The translations under genes were made by a program, and so were the position numbers. From assembly GCA_002700095.1 (NCBI GenBank), contig PACL01000094.1, positions 1 through 45,740 on the forward strand: a stretch of DNA of 45,740 bases. The letters are read 5' to 3'. This DNA comes from Fulvimarina sp. (lineage in GTDB: Bacteria > Pseudomonadota > Alphaproteobacteria > Rhizobiales > Rhizobiaceae). Shown here piece after piece: positions 7,645-15,571 of the stretch. Each line of letters opens with the position of its first letter. Position 1 is the first letter of the stretch. Below the pieces are notes generated by a model. That model did no database searches and was not told where the DNA came from. It saw only the letters and a program-made list of their open reading frames with translations.

Positions 7645-8727
7645 TCAGATCCACCGCTTCTTCTTGAACAGCAGGAACAGGGCGATGCCGATGATCCCCA
7701 TCGCGGCGAGCGCGATCGGATACCCGTAGGGCTCCTGGGTCAGCGGCATGTTCCACCAGGAAACGTCCGGGTTGAAGTTCATGCCCCAGATGCCGGCGAG
7801 GAAGGTCAGGGGAATGAAGATGGCCGAGATGATGGTGAGGAGGTTGATCACCGCGTTGGTCCTGGCCGCCGACAGGGTCATGTGGAGATCGATCATCCCC
7901 GCCGCCGTCTCGCGATAGGTGTCGTTGAGGTCGACCAGCTGGTCGCAGTGATCCTGGACGTCGGTGAAGTAGATCCTCGTCTCCTCCGCCAGGAACGGCC
8001 GCTCCATCCGCAGGACGACGCCGAGGGCGTCCCGCGTCGGCCGCAGATAGCGGCGCATGGTGAAGAGCTCGCGGCGCATGGTGTGGAGCTCCTGCACCTG
8101 CACGGCGTCGACGTCGTCGAAGATCGCGTCCTCGATCGCGTCGAGGCGCGCGCCGTGATGATCCACCACCGGAAAATAGGCGTCGACCACCGCATCGATC
8201 AGCGCATAGGCGAGATAGTCCGCCCCGCCGTCATGGAGCCGCGGCGCGCCCCGGGCGATCCGATCGCGCACCGGATCGAAGGCATCCCCCGCCCGCTCCT
8301 GGAAGGTGATCACGAACCCCTCCCCGAAGAACAGCGACAGCTGCTCGCTGTCCTCGCCGGAGAGCATGCGCATGACGACGAAGGCGTAGGCTCCGTAAGC
8401 CTCGCATTTCGGCCGCTGGTCGGTATTGACCACGTCCTCGAGGGTCAGGGGGTGGAGGCCGAAACTGGCGCCGATGCGGCCGATGAGGTCGATGTCGGCA
8501 AGGCCGGTGCAGTCGAGCCAGACCTTGTGGCAGGATGAGCGCAGGGCCAGCGCCTCCTCCAGCGTGCACCCTTCGAGCCGCTTCGTCTCGCCGCCGCCGA
8601 GGCCGGTCGCGGTCAGGCGCGAGCGGGCGGCTTGCGGATCGGCGACGAGCTGGCCGGGCGGCGCGCCGATCTTCGAACGCTTGGCCTGGTCGCGCTTCTT
8701 CCTGCGCCTGAGTTTGATCGTCGCCAT
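7645..8727 (-). CDS. corA: CorA-family magnesium/divalent cation channel
   Basis: Inner-membrane cation channel of the CorA/MIT family, 360 residues. A basic N-terminus (LRRRKKRDQAKR) and a large cytoplasmic domain precede two C-terminal transmembrane helices (about 296-315 and 337-354). The signature GMN (315-317, in IWGMNFNP) ends the first helix, and a KKKRW basic tail follows the second. The loop after GMN is DVSWWNMPL. It lies 112 bp downstream of truB and 4 bp upstream of the esterase gene, so it could be read from the truB operon. The N-terminal extension of about 40 residues is longer than in E. coli CorA. Mg2+ is the likely substrate, but Co2+/Ni2+ or Zn2+ (ZntB) cannot be excluded. 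Confidence 0.92.
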   Translation of the reverse strand: MATIKLRRRKKRDQAKRSKIGAPPGQLVADPQAARSRLTATGLGGGETKRLEGCTLEEALALRSSCHKVWLDCTGLADIDLIGRIGASFGLHPLTLEDVVNTDQRPKCEAYGAYAFVVMRMLSGEDSEQLSLFFGEGFVITFQERAGDAFDPVRDRIARGAPRLHDGGADYLAYALIDAVVDAYFPVVDHHGARLDAIEDAIFDDVDAVQVQELHTMRRELFTMRRYLRPTRDALGVVLRMERPFLAEETRIYFTDVQDHCDQLVDLNDTYRETAAGMIDLHMTLSAARTNAVINLLTIISAIFIPLTFLAGIWGMNFNPDVSWWNMPLTQEPYGYPIALAAMGIIGIALFLLFKKKRWI

Positions 8728-8839
8728 ACCGCCCCGTCATGCCATTGCTCCGCTCCGCCTGACGGCGGGCGTTGGGGATAAGCAGTGACGGGCGAAAGGG
8801 TTGCAGCCGAAGGAAACGTGCGCGCCTATGAGATCCGGC

Positions 8840-9826
8840 TCAGCCCTTGCCGCCGAAGACCCGCTTCGGCTTGAAGGCGCCCTCCTCGACGGCGCCGAGC
8901 GCGATCAGCCGGCCATGGCCGGTGGCAAAGGCCTCCTCGCAGAAGACCGGGGCGTCGCGGCCGCGCAGGATCACCGGATTGCCCGAGAGAACCCGGCTCG
9001 CCTGCTCGTCCGACAGCATCACCTCGTAGAGATCGGCGAGCGCCGCTTCCGGCGCGATGACATATTCGTCGAGCGGCTTGAAATCCACGACCCGCGCCGT
9101 GGCGCCGGCGTCGATCGCCTCCTGGTCCAGCGTCTCGCGCCCCTCGTCGGCGGCTTGCAGAAGCTCGTCCAGCGGCACCATGTCGTCCTCGCCGAACGCC
9201 CCGACCGAGGTGCGGCGCAGGTCGATGACATGGCCGTAGCAGCCGAGGTCGCGGCCGAGATCGCGGGCGATGGCGCGCACATAGGTGCCCTTGCCGCATT
9301 CGGCCTCGAACACGGTGGTGTCGGCGTCGGGCTCTCCGACGATCTCGAGCCGCAGCACCTCGACGGTTCGCCGCGCGATCTCGACGACCTCGCCCTCGCG
9401 GGCGAGATCATAGGCCCGCTCGCCGGCGATCTTCACCGCCGAAAAGTCCGGCGGCACCTGGGTGATCTCGCCGATATAGTTCGGCAGCAGCGCCTCGATC
9501 GCCTCGCGGTCCGGCCGCTCCTCGGACGACTTCGTCACCGGCCCTTCGGTGTCGTCGGTGGTCGTCTCGGCGCCCCAGCGCACGGAAAAGCGATAGACCT
9601 TGCGTCCGTCCATGACGAAGGGCACGGTCTTGGTCGCGTCGCCGAAGGCGATCGGCAGCATGCCCGAGGCCAGCGGATCAAGCGTTCCGGCATGGCCGGC
9701 CTTCTGGGCGAAGTACAGCCATTTCAGCTTGCCCACCGCATCGGTCGAGCCCATCCCCTTCGGCTTGTCGAGGACGACCCAGCCGTTGATCGGCCGCCCC
9801 TTGGGCTTCTTTCTTTGACGAGCCAT
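8840..9826 (-). CDS. truB: tRNA pseudouridine-55 synthase TruB
   Basis: Forms pseudouridine 55 in the T-loop of tRNAs. The 328-residue product starts at ATG 9826, which overlaps the stop of the preceding gene by one base (TAATG), implying coupled translation. The catalytic aspartate is Asp50 in the motif GHAGTLDPLASG. The GWVVLDKPKGM N-terminal block, the YRFSVRWGAETTTDD block and the VRAIARDLGRDLG region are conserved. An in-frame start 12 codons earlier lies inside the preceding gene and is less likely. In many rhizobia truB is followed by rpsO and pnp, but here corA follows. Confidence 0.96.
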   Translation of the reverse strand: MARQRKKPKGRPINGWVVLDKPKGMGSTDAVGKLKWLYFAQKAGHAGTLDPLASGMLPIAFGDATKTVPFVMDGRKVYRFSVRWGAETTTDDTEGPVTKSSEERPDREAIEALLPNYIGEITQVPPDFSAVKIAGERAYDLAREGEVVEIARRTVEVLRLEIVGEPDADTTVFEAECGKGTYVRAIARDLGRDLGCYGHVIDLRRTSVGAFGEDDMVPLDELLQAADEGRETLDQEAIDAGATARVVDFKPLDEYVIAPEAALADLYEVMLSDEQASRVLSGNPVILRGRDAPVFCEEAFATGHGRLIALGAVEEGAFKPKRVFGGKG

Positions 9827-10281
9827 TATTTCAAAAAGATCCTTGCGGTTTTCGCGATGCAATATGTGGGAAGCTTGCCGCTCTTTCCCGTATCCTTGTA
9901 GCCGAGCGACCGCATTTTCTGGGCAACGATATCTCCGGCGGTCGCCGTCGCGGTATTGTGGCCGCCATAGTCAACCCCCAATGCCTCCGCCAACAGAGGA
10001 TCAACCCCTGCCATCGGCGGATGTCCATCATCGATAGCTTGCCTCATCGCGGACACGCCCTCAGGAGAATTTGCAATCTCCCAGATCAGCATCGTGATCG
10101 GGCTGTCATTGGAAAGACCACCGGCCTCACTAAACGGAAGTCCGCTGGACTCCAGTAGCTTCAGAAGAGGTTCTGCCGCTGGATTTCCCTTCACGCGCTC
10201 GGCCAGTGCGTTTTTATACAGCGTGTGACGGCTCGAAACGGACATCGCTGTCAGCTTTTCCAGCGTATATTTATTTGCCAT
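9826..10281 (-). CDS. Hypothetical protein inserted between rbfA and truB
   Basis: Not recognised. A 151-residue, probably cytoplasmic, mostly helical protein starting MANKYTLEKLTAM at ATG 10281 (an ATG at 10293 is an alternative). It has no signal peptide or membrane helix. A central stretch rich in Gly/Asp/Pro (DDGHPPMAGVDPLLAEAL) and a following GVDYGGHNTATATAGD segment are its most distinctive parts. It overlaps the end of rbfA by 11 bp and the start of truB by 1 bp, so it is tightly embedded in the operon. Base composition is visibly poorer in G+C than both neighbours, with AT-ending codons such as AAT AAA TAT near its start. That points to a recently acquired or fast-evolving gene. No function is proposed. 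Confidence 0.7.
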   Translation of the reverse strand: MANKYTLEKLTAMSVSSRHTLYKNALAERVKGNPAAEPLLKLLESSGLPFSEAGGLSNDSPITMLIWEIANSPEGVSAMRQAIDDGHPPMAGVDPLLAEALGVDYGGHNTATATAGDIVAQKMRSLGYKDTGKSGKLPTYCIAKTARIFLK

Positions 10282-10687
10282 CGTTTGATCCATCCTCGTC
10301 GCCATCGAGATCGCGCTGGACCTCGGGCGACTTCAGGATCGCGTCGATGCGGGCGAAATTGTCGAAGGAGGTGTCGGTTCTGAACCGCACCTCCGGCATG
10401 TATTTCATCTGCTTGAGGGCCGGCGCCATGCGGCCCCTGATGAATTTGGCATTCTTGTTCAGCGCCGCGACGAAGGGGGCGGTGTCTTCCTGCCCGAGAA
10501 TGGTGACGAAGGCCGTCCCGATCTTCAGATCCGGCGACATCCTGACTTCCGAAACCGACACGAGCGCCTTTTCCAGCAGCGGATCCATGATCTCGCCGCG
10601 CTGGAAGACCTCGGTCAGCGCGTGCCGGACCTTCTCTCCGACGGAAAGCATGCGCTGGGATGGCGCGGACGTGGTTGCGCGGGCCAT
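10271..10687 (-). CDS. rbfA: 30S ribosome-binding factor RbfA
   Basis: Assists late maturation of the 30S subunit and 16S rRNA 5' end. The 138-residue product starts at ATG 10687 (MARATTSAPSQRML), preceded by AAGGGG. The KH-type fold shows the conserved N-terminal helix (VGEKVRHALTEVFQRGEI), the block VSEVRMSPDLKIGTAFV and the C-terminal RGRMAPALKQMKYMPEVRF. The acidic C-terminal tail (DLDGDEDGSNDGK) overlaps the next gene. It is part of the nusA-infB-rbfA-truB cluster, although a terminator-like hairpin lies between infB and the nitroreductase upstream. Confidence 0.96.
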   Translation of the reverse strand: MARATTSAPSQRMLSVGEKVRHALTEVFQRGEIMDPLLEKALVSVSEVRMSPDLKIGTAFVTILGQEDTAPFVAALNKNAKFIRGRMAPALKQMKYMPEVRFRTDTSFDNFARIDAILKSPEVQRDLDGDEDGSNDGK

Positions 10688-10754
10688 GGTGGAACCCCTT
10701 TGCGGTATCGGCGCCCCGGGGCGCCGAGACTGGCGGCGGGGCTCGTTTGAAATT

Positions 10755-11357
10755 CTACAGAATGACGCAGGCGCTGTCGAAACCAAGCCGCGGCAGCCGG
10801 TCGAAGGTCGCGCCGGCGCCGTGGCCGATGTTGCACGCCCAGTTGGTGCGCCAGGTCTCGCGGGCGGGGTCGTTCAGGAAGAACACCTCGTCGATGCCCC
10901 TGGCGTCGATGCCCGACATCGGCCCGACGTCGAGGCCGAGGGCCCGCGCCGCCAGCATCAGATAGGCGCCCTGCAGCGTGCCGTTCCTGAAGGCGTGGAT
11001 CTCGGCCGCCTCGGGCTTGTCGCGCAGGCCCGAAAACATGTCGGGCCGCTGCGGAAAGAGCTCGGGCATCTTGTCATAGAAGGCGAGGTCATGGGCGATG
11101 ACGACCACCCAGGGTGCCGCGGCGGTCATCTCGCGGTTGCCCTCGGAGATCAGCGGCAGCAGCTTTTCGCGCGCCTCTCCCTTCGGAAAGAACGCGAAGC
11201 GGGCCGGGCAGGAATTGCCGCTGGTGGGGCCCATGCGGGCGAGGTCGTAGGCGGCGCGCACCAGCGTCTCGGGCACGTCCTCGCCGGTCCAGGCGTTCTC
11301 GCTGCGCGCGACGCGAAACAGGCGGTCGAGCGCCGCGTCGTCGATGGGAGCAGTCAT
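10755..11357 (-). CDS. Nitroreductase-family protein, RutE/HadB-like
   Basis: FMN-dependent NAD(P)H oxidoreductase of about 200 residues. It closely resembles E. coli RutE (putative malonic semialdehyde reductase of pyrimidine degradation). Shared blocks are GPTSGNSCPARF near residue 45, AFRNGTLQGAYLMLAARALG, LDVGPMSGID, and the C-terminal NIGHG and RLPRLGF. Start ATG 11357 is chosen by alignment to RutE; an ATG five codons earlier (11372) is possible. It interrupts the usual infB-rbfA adjacency: a terminator-like hairpin separates it from infB, and rbfA follows after 67 bp. No other rut genes are present, so the physiological substrate is open. Confidence 0.85.
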   Translation of the reverse strand: MTAPIDDAALDRLFRVARSENAWTGEDVPETLVRAAYDLARMGPTSGNSCPARFAFFPKGEAREKLLPLISEGNREMTAAAPWVVVIAHDLAFYDKMPELFPQRPDMFSGLRDKPEAAEIHAFRNGTLQGAYLMLAARALGLDVGPMSGIDARGIDEVFFLNDPARETWRTNWACNIGHGAGATFDRLPRLGFDSACVIL

Positions 11358-11391
11358 GTCGGAAATTACCATTCGCAGTTCGATGAAAGGA

Positions 11392-11416
11392 AGGCGGGGG
11401 CCGTGGGCCCCCGCCT
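11392..11416 (-). terminator. Intrinsic-terminator-like hairpin after infB
   Basis: Perfect 11-bp stem (arms AGGCGGGGGCC and GGCCCCCGCCT) with a 3-base loop, 31 bp past the infB stop. On the minus strand it is followed by TTCCTTTC, a moderately U-rich run. It probably separates infB from the nitroreductase-rbfA-truB part, fully or partly. Confidence 0.6.
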
Positions 11417-11447
11417 CTCCAGTGTCTTCAGATCGGGACGGCCGACC

Positions 11448-14400
11448 TTAGAGGGTGCGCGCCACGTGCTCGACGCGGAAGCACTCGATGACGTCGCCCT
11501 GGCGGATGTCCTCGTAGCGCTCGAACGCCATGCCGCACTCCTGGCCGCTGATGACCTTCTGCACTTCGTCCTTGAAGCGCTTGAGCGTCTTGAGCGTGCC
11601 CTCGTGGATGACGACGTTGTCGCGGATGAGGCGGACGCCCGCGCCGCGCTCGACCTCGCCCTCGGTGACGAGACAGCCGGCGACCTTGCCGACCTTGGTG
11701 ATGTTGAACACCTCCCGGATCTCGGCATTGCCGAGGAAGGTCTCGCGCCGCTCCGGCGACAACAGGCCCGACATCGCGTCCTTCACGTCATCCACCAGGT
11801 CGTAGATGATGTTGTAGTAGCGGATCTCGATGCCCTCGCGCTCGGCCGCCTCGCGCGCCTGCTTGTTGGCGCGGACGTTGAAGCCGATGATCGCCGCGTT
11901 GGAAGCGGCGGCCAGCGAGATGTCGGATTCGGTGATCGCGCCGGCGCCCGAATGGACGATGAGGGCGCGCACCTCGTCGGTGGAGATGGCGTCGAGCGAG
12001 CCGGTGATCGCCTCGATCGAACCCTGCACGTCGCCCTTGATGAGCAGCGGGAAGTCCTTGAGGCCGGTATCCTGCAGCTGCGACATCATCTGCTCGAGCG
12101 AGCCGCGCTGGCCGGCGGACTTCGCCACCTGCTTCTCGCGGGCGAGACGCTGGCGGTACTCGGAGATCTCGCGGGCCTTGGACTCGTTCTCGACCACCGC
12201 GAAGCGATCGCCGGCATGGGGCGTGCCCTGCATGCCGAGGATCTCGACGGGCATGGAAGGCGGTGCCTCCTTCAGCTGCTCGCCCTTGTCGTTGATCAGC
12301 GCGCGCACCCGGCCCCACTCGTCGCCGGTGACGACGATGTCGCCGACCTTGAGCGTGCCGGTCTGGACGAGGACGGTCGCGACCGGGCCACGGCCCTTGT
12401 CGAGCTGCGCCTCGATGACGACGCCCTCGGCGGTGCGCGTCGGGTCCGCCTTCAGATCGAGCAGCTCGGCCTGCAGGAGGATCGCCTCGAGCAGCTTGTC
12501 GAGACCGGTGCCCTTGACTGCCGAAACCTCGACGTCGAGCACTTCGCCGCCCATCGATTCGACGAACACCTCGTGCTGCAGCAGGCCGCTGCGCACCTTG
12601 GCCGGATCGGCGCTCGGCTTGTCGATCTTGTTGATCGCCACGACGATCGGAACGCCCGCCGCCTTGGCATGGTGGATCGACTCGATCGTCTGCGGCATGA
12701 CGCTGTCGTCGGCCGCGACGACCAGCACCGCGATATCGGTCGCCTGGGCACCTCTGGCCCGCATCGCCGTGAAGGCGGCGTGGCCCGGGGTGTCGATGAA
12801 CGAGATCAGATGACCGTTCTGCTCGACCTGATAGGCGCCGATATGCTGGGTGATGCCACCCGCTTCGCCGGAAACCACTTTGGTCTTGCGGATGGCGTCG
12901 AGCAGCGACGTCTTGCCGTGGTCGACGTGGCCCATGATGGTGACCACGGGAGGCCGCGACACCAGCTTCTCGGGATTGTCCTCGACCCCGAAGATGCCGG
13001 TCTCGACGTCGGATTCGGCGACGCGGTTCACCGTGTGGCCGAATTCGACCGCGATGAGCTCGGCGAGATCCGCCTCGATGATGTCGCCCGGCTTCATCAT
13101 CTGTCCCTCTTTCATGAGGAACTTGATGACGTCGACGGCCCGCTCCGACATGCGGTTGGCGAGTTCCTGGATGGTGATCGTCTCTGGAAGTATCACTTCG
13201 CGAATAATCTTCTCTCGCGGCGTGTTCTGCTGCGAGCGTTTGAATTTCTCCTGACGGCGGCGGATCGACGACAGCGAGCGGCCACGGCCGCCCTCTTCGG
13301 CGGTCAGCGCCTTGTCGAGGGTCAGCTTGCCGCTGCGGCGGCCTTCGTCGCGGGCCGGACGGGCCGGCTTAGCCGCCTCGGCGGGTGCCCCGCCACGGGG
13401 GCTGCGCCGCGGCGCGTTGGCGCTGCGCCGCGCGGCCTCCTCGTCGTCGGCGATGCTGCGGCGGCGTCCCTCGCCCTTCTCGGCGCGCTGGGCAGCCGCC
13501 TCCGCGTCGGCCGGCGACAGCGGAGCCGCTTCCTTGGCGGTCGGCGCCGGCTTGTTGCCGCGGCGGGTGGCCGCGTCGGCCTCGGCCTTGCGCTTGGCCT
13601 CTGCCTCGGCATCGAGACGCGCCTGCTCCTCGGCCTGACGGCGCTCAGATTCCTCGCGCTCGGCCCGGCGACGCTCGTCTTCGGCGATGCGGCGCGCCTC
13701 GTCCTCCTGGAACAGGCGACGCGCCTCGACCTCACGCTGCTTGGCGAGCTCGAGCGCCCGGCGGCGGGCGTCCATTTCCCTTGAGGAGAGATCGGAGAGC
13801 ACCGCGCCGCGCGGCTGACGCTGGCCGGGAGCCGTGGCCGCCTGCGGACGGCGATCGTCGCGCCCGGTGCTTCCGGGGCGGTTGTTGGTGCCGCCGCGGT
13901 TGTCCGGGCGATTGTCGCTGCGCGGACCACGCCCCCCGTCGCGGTTGCCACCATCGCGGTTGCCGCCATAGCCGTCACGGCCGCCGCGCCCGGCGGGCGC
14001 CTGCGACGGCGACTGGCCGGGGCGCGCCTGGCCGGATGTGGAGGTCGATGCGGCGGGCCGCTGCTGCTGGGGCGTGGCGGCTGCCGTCGGAGCGGCTGCG
14101 CGGGGAGCCTCCTGCGGCGCGGCGGCAGCGGGAGCCTGAGCGGCAGGAGCCTCGGCGGCCGGCGTCGCGGCAGCCGGAGCGGACGCCTCGACCGGCGCGG
14201 AAGCCGGAGCCGGTGCCTCGGCCGGAACTTCGGCAGCCTTCGCCTCGACGGGCGCTGGTGCAGCCTGGGCGGCCGGCGCGCTCTCGGCGGCAGGCGTCGC
14301 CGCAACCGGTTCGGCAGGCGTCGGCGCAGCCTCGGCGGCAGGCGCAGGCGCGGGCCGGGGCGCGAACTCGATCTGCTTGGGCTTGCCGCCCGGATTGAGC

Positions 14401-14738
14401 GGCTGCGGCGCCGGCGCCACCTTCTGCGGCGCGCTCGCGGCCGGCGCAGCAGGAGCCGGCGCGGCGGCGGCTGGCGCCGGAGCCGGCGTCGCCGGTTTGG
14501 CGGGCGCAGCTTCAGGCGCGCGCGGCTTCAGCCCGGCGGCCACGTTCGGCGCGGGCGCCGGCGTGTCCTCGGGCTTGTGAATCCGCCGCTTCTTGGTCTC
14601 GACCACGACATTCTTGGTGCGACCATGGCTGAAGTTCTGGCGCACCGTCGACTGCTCGACGCCGCCACGCTTGATCGTCAAGGTCTTCTTCGTGCTCACA
14701 TGGAGCGTCTTGTCGTCGCCGGACTTGGTATCGCTCAT
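11448..14738 (-). CDS. infB: Translation initiation factor IF-2
   Basis: GTPase that delivers fMet-tRNA to the 30S subunit. The product has 1096 residues, long for bacteria because of an extended N-terminus. A basic IF2 N-terminal segment is followed by an Ala/Pro-rich region (about 75-240), a Gly/Arg/Asp/Asn-rich low-complexity run (about 245-300), and a charged coiled coil rich in Arg/Glu/Ala (about 315-390). The G domain starts near residue 600 with GHVDHGKTSLLD (G1), then GITQHIG (G2), DTPGH (G3) and NKID (G4). The C-terminal domains end with VEHVARTL. It lies 92 bp after the YlxR gene in the rimP-nusA-ylxR-infB operon. Internal in-frame starts may give shorter isoforms, as in enterobacteria, but this is not visible here. 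Confidence 0.98.
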   Translation of the reverse strand: MSDTKSGDDKTLHVSTKKTLTIKRGGVEQSTVRQNFSHGRTKNVVVETKKRRIHKPEDTPAPAPNVAAGLKPRAPEAAPAKPATPAPAPAAAAPAPAAPAASAPQKVAPAPQPLNPGGKPKQIEFAPRPAPAPAAEAAPTPAEPVAATPAAESAPAAQAAPAPVEAKAAEVPAEAPAPASAPVEASAPAAATPAAEAPAAQAPAAAAPQEAPRAAAPTAAATPQQQRPAASTSTSGQARPGQSPSQAPAGRGGRDGYGGNRDGGNRDGGRGPRSDNRPDNRGGTNNRPGSTGRDDRRPQAATAPGQRQPRGAVLSDLSSREMDARRRALELAKQREVEARRLFQEDEARRIAEDERRRAEREESERRQAEEQARLDAEAEAKRKAEADAATRRGNKPAPTAKEAAPLSPADAEAAAQRAEKGEGRRRSIADDEEAARRSANAPRRSPRGGAPAEAAKPARPARDEGRRSGKLTLDKALTAEEGGRGRSLSSIRRRQEKFKRSQQNTPREKIIREVILPETITIQELANRMSERAVDVIKFLMKEGQMMKPGDIIEADLAELIAVEFGHTVNRVAESDVETGIFGVEDNPEKLVSRPPVVTIMGHVDHGKTSLLDAIRKTKVVSGEAGGITQHIGAYQVEQNGHLISFIDTPGHAAFTAMRARGAQATDIAVLVVAADDSVMPQTIESIHHAKAAGVPIVVAINKIDKPSADPAKVRSGLLQHEVFVESMGGEVLDVEVSAVKGTGLDKLLEAILLQAELLDLKADPTRTAEGVVIEAQLDKGRGPVATVLVQTGTLKVGDIVVTGDEWGRVRALINDKGEQLKEAPPSMPVEILGMQGTPHAGDRFAVVENESKAREISEYRQRLAREKQVAKSAGQRGSLEQMMSQLQDTGLKDFPLLIKGDVQGSIEAITGSLDAISTDEVRALIVHSGAGAITESDISLAAASNAAIIGFNVRANKQAREAAEREGIEIRYYNIIYDLVDDVKDAMSGLLSPERRETFLGNAEIREVFNITKVGKVAGCLVTEGEVERGAGVRLIRDNVVIHEGTLKTLKRFKDEVQKVISGQECGMAFERYEDIRQGDVIECFRVEHVARTL

Positions 14739-14830
14739 CTACGCTTCCACTTCCTGCGCGGGATCGGTCCCGCGCCGTTCGTCTCGCAAGGAAGCGTCGC
14801 TCGAAGAGGCGCTTCCGATGGTTTGCAGTC

Positions 14831-15571
14831 TCAATCTTCAGCCATCGAGTCGCCGCTTGCAGCGCCGTCGACCGCGTCAGTGGGGCTTTCGCCCCGATAT
14901 TTCGCCAGCGCTTCCAAGCGCTTCAGCACAGCCGAGCCTGCATCACCGGCAAGGATGGCTGCATGTATCACATTCCACCCGCCCAACGCCAAACTGATTT
15001 CGTCGGCGCCCAGCAGGCGAAAACCCGGTATCGTGCGGCCGGTTCCGCGTTCACCGGCGCGGCGCGACGCGTCGATCTTGCGCAGTCCGTCCTCGGCCGC
15101 GTCCCGCGCCTGGACCAGGCCGAGCGCCCGCCCCGAGCGCATCGCCGCCTCGACCTTGGCCGCCCCGGTCACCAGCTGGCCGGCCTTGCGGGCCAGCCCC
15201 AGCGACCCCGAAGCCTGGCGGACCAGCAGCCGGTCGACCATCGCAGCCAGATCGGCCGGCGTCTCCACCTCGGACCGGAAGGCCCGCTTGAACAGCCGCC
15301 GCTTCACCGCCTCCTCCACCGCCGTGCGGCTGAAGGAGACATGCGCGCCGCGGCCCGGCAGCTTGCGCGCCAGATCCGGCACGACGCTGTTCTGCGGATC
15401 GCGCACGAAGCGGATGAGATCGGCCGCTTCGCGGTGCTCCCGGCTGACGATGCAGGTGCGATCGTTCAGGATCTCGTCTCCGTCGTGATCGCGCCCGGGA
15501 CCCTTCGTCGCGGGGCCCGCTGCATCCTCGGCGTCATCTGCTCCGGCCGGCATCGCGTCCCTGCGGCTCAC
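14831..15571 (-). CDS. YlxR/DUF448 plus L7Ae-like RNA-binding protein
   Basis: Fusion typical of alphaproteobacterial nusA operons, 246 residues. Residues ~37-100 are a YlxR (DUF448) RNA-binding domain with RTCIVSREHREAADLIRFV and the LPGRGAHVSFS loop. Residues ~120-210 resemble the L7Ae/L30e fold (SLGLARKAGQLVTGAAKVEAA). Both parts suggest binding to structured RNA, probably rRNA, but the role is not settled. Start ATG 15571 overlaps the nusA stop by 4 bases (ATGA), so translation is coupled. The first ~35 residues are acidic, Gly-rich and probably disordered. Confidence 0.92.
   Translation of the reverse strand: MSRRDAMPAGADDAEDAAGPATKGPGRDHDGDEILNDRTCIVSREHREAADLIRFVRDPQNSVVPDLARKLPGRGAHVSFSRTAVEEAVKRRLFKRAFRSEVETPADLAAMVDRLLVRQASGSLGLARKAGQLVTGAAKVEAAMRSGRALGLVQARDAAEDGLRKIDASRRAGERGTGRTIPGFRLLGADEISLALGGWNVIHAAILAGDAGSAVLKRLEALAKYRGESPTDAVDGAASGDSMAED

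Noticed and set aside
10206..13784. 1192-codon open frame on the plus strand opposite infB
   Set aside because: It is antisense to a complete IF-2 gene; its translation is Arg/Asp/Leu-rich with no recognisable domain, a common mirror effect of GC-rich codon usage.
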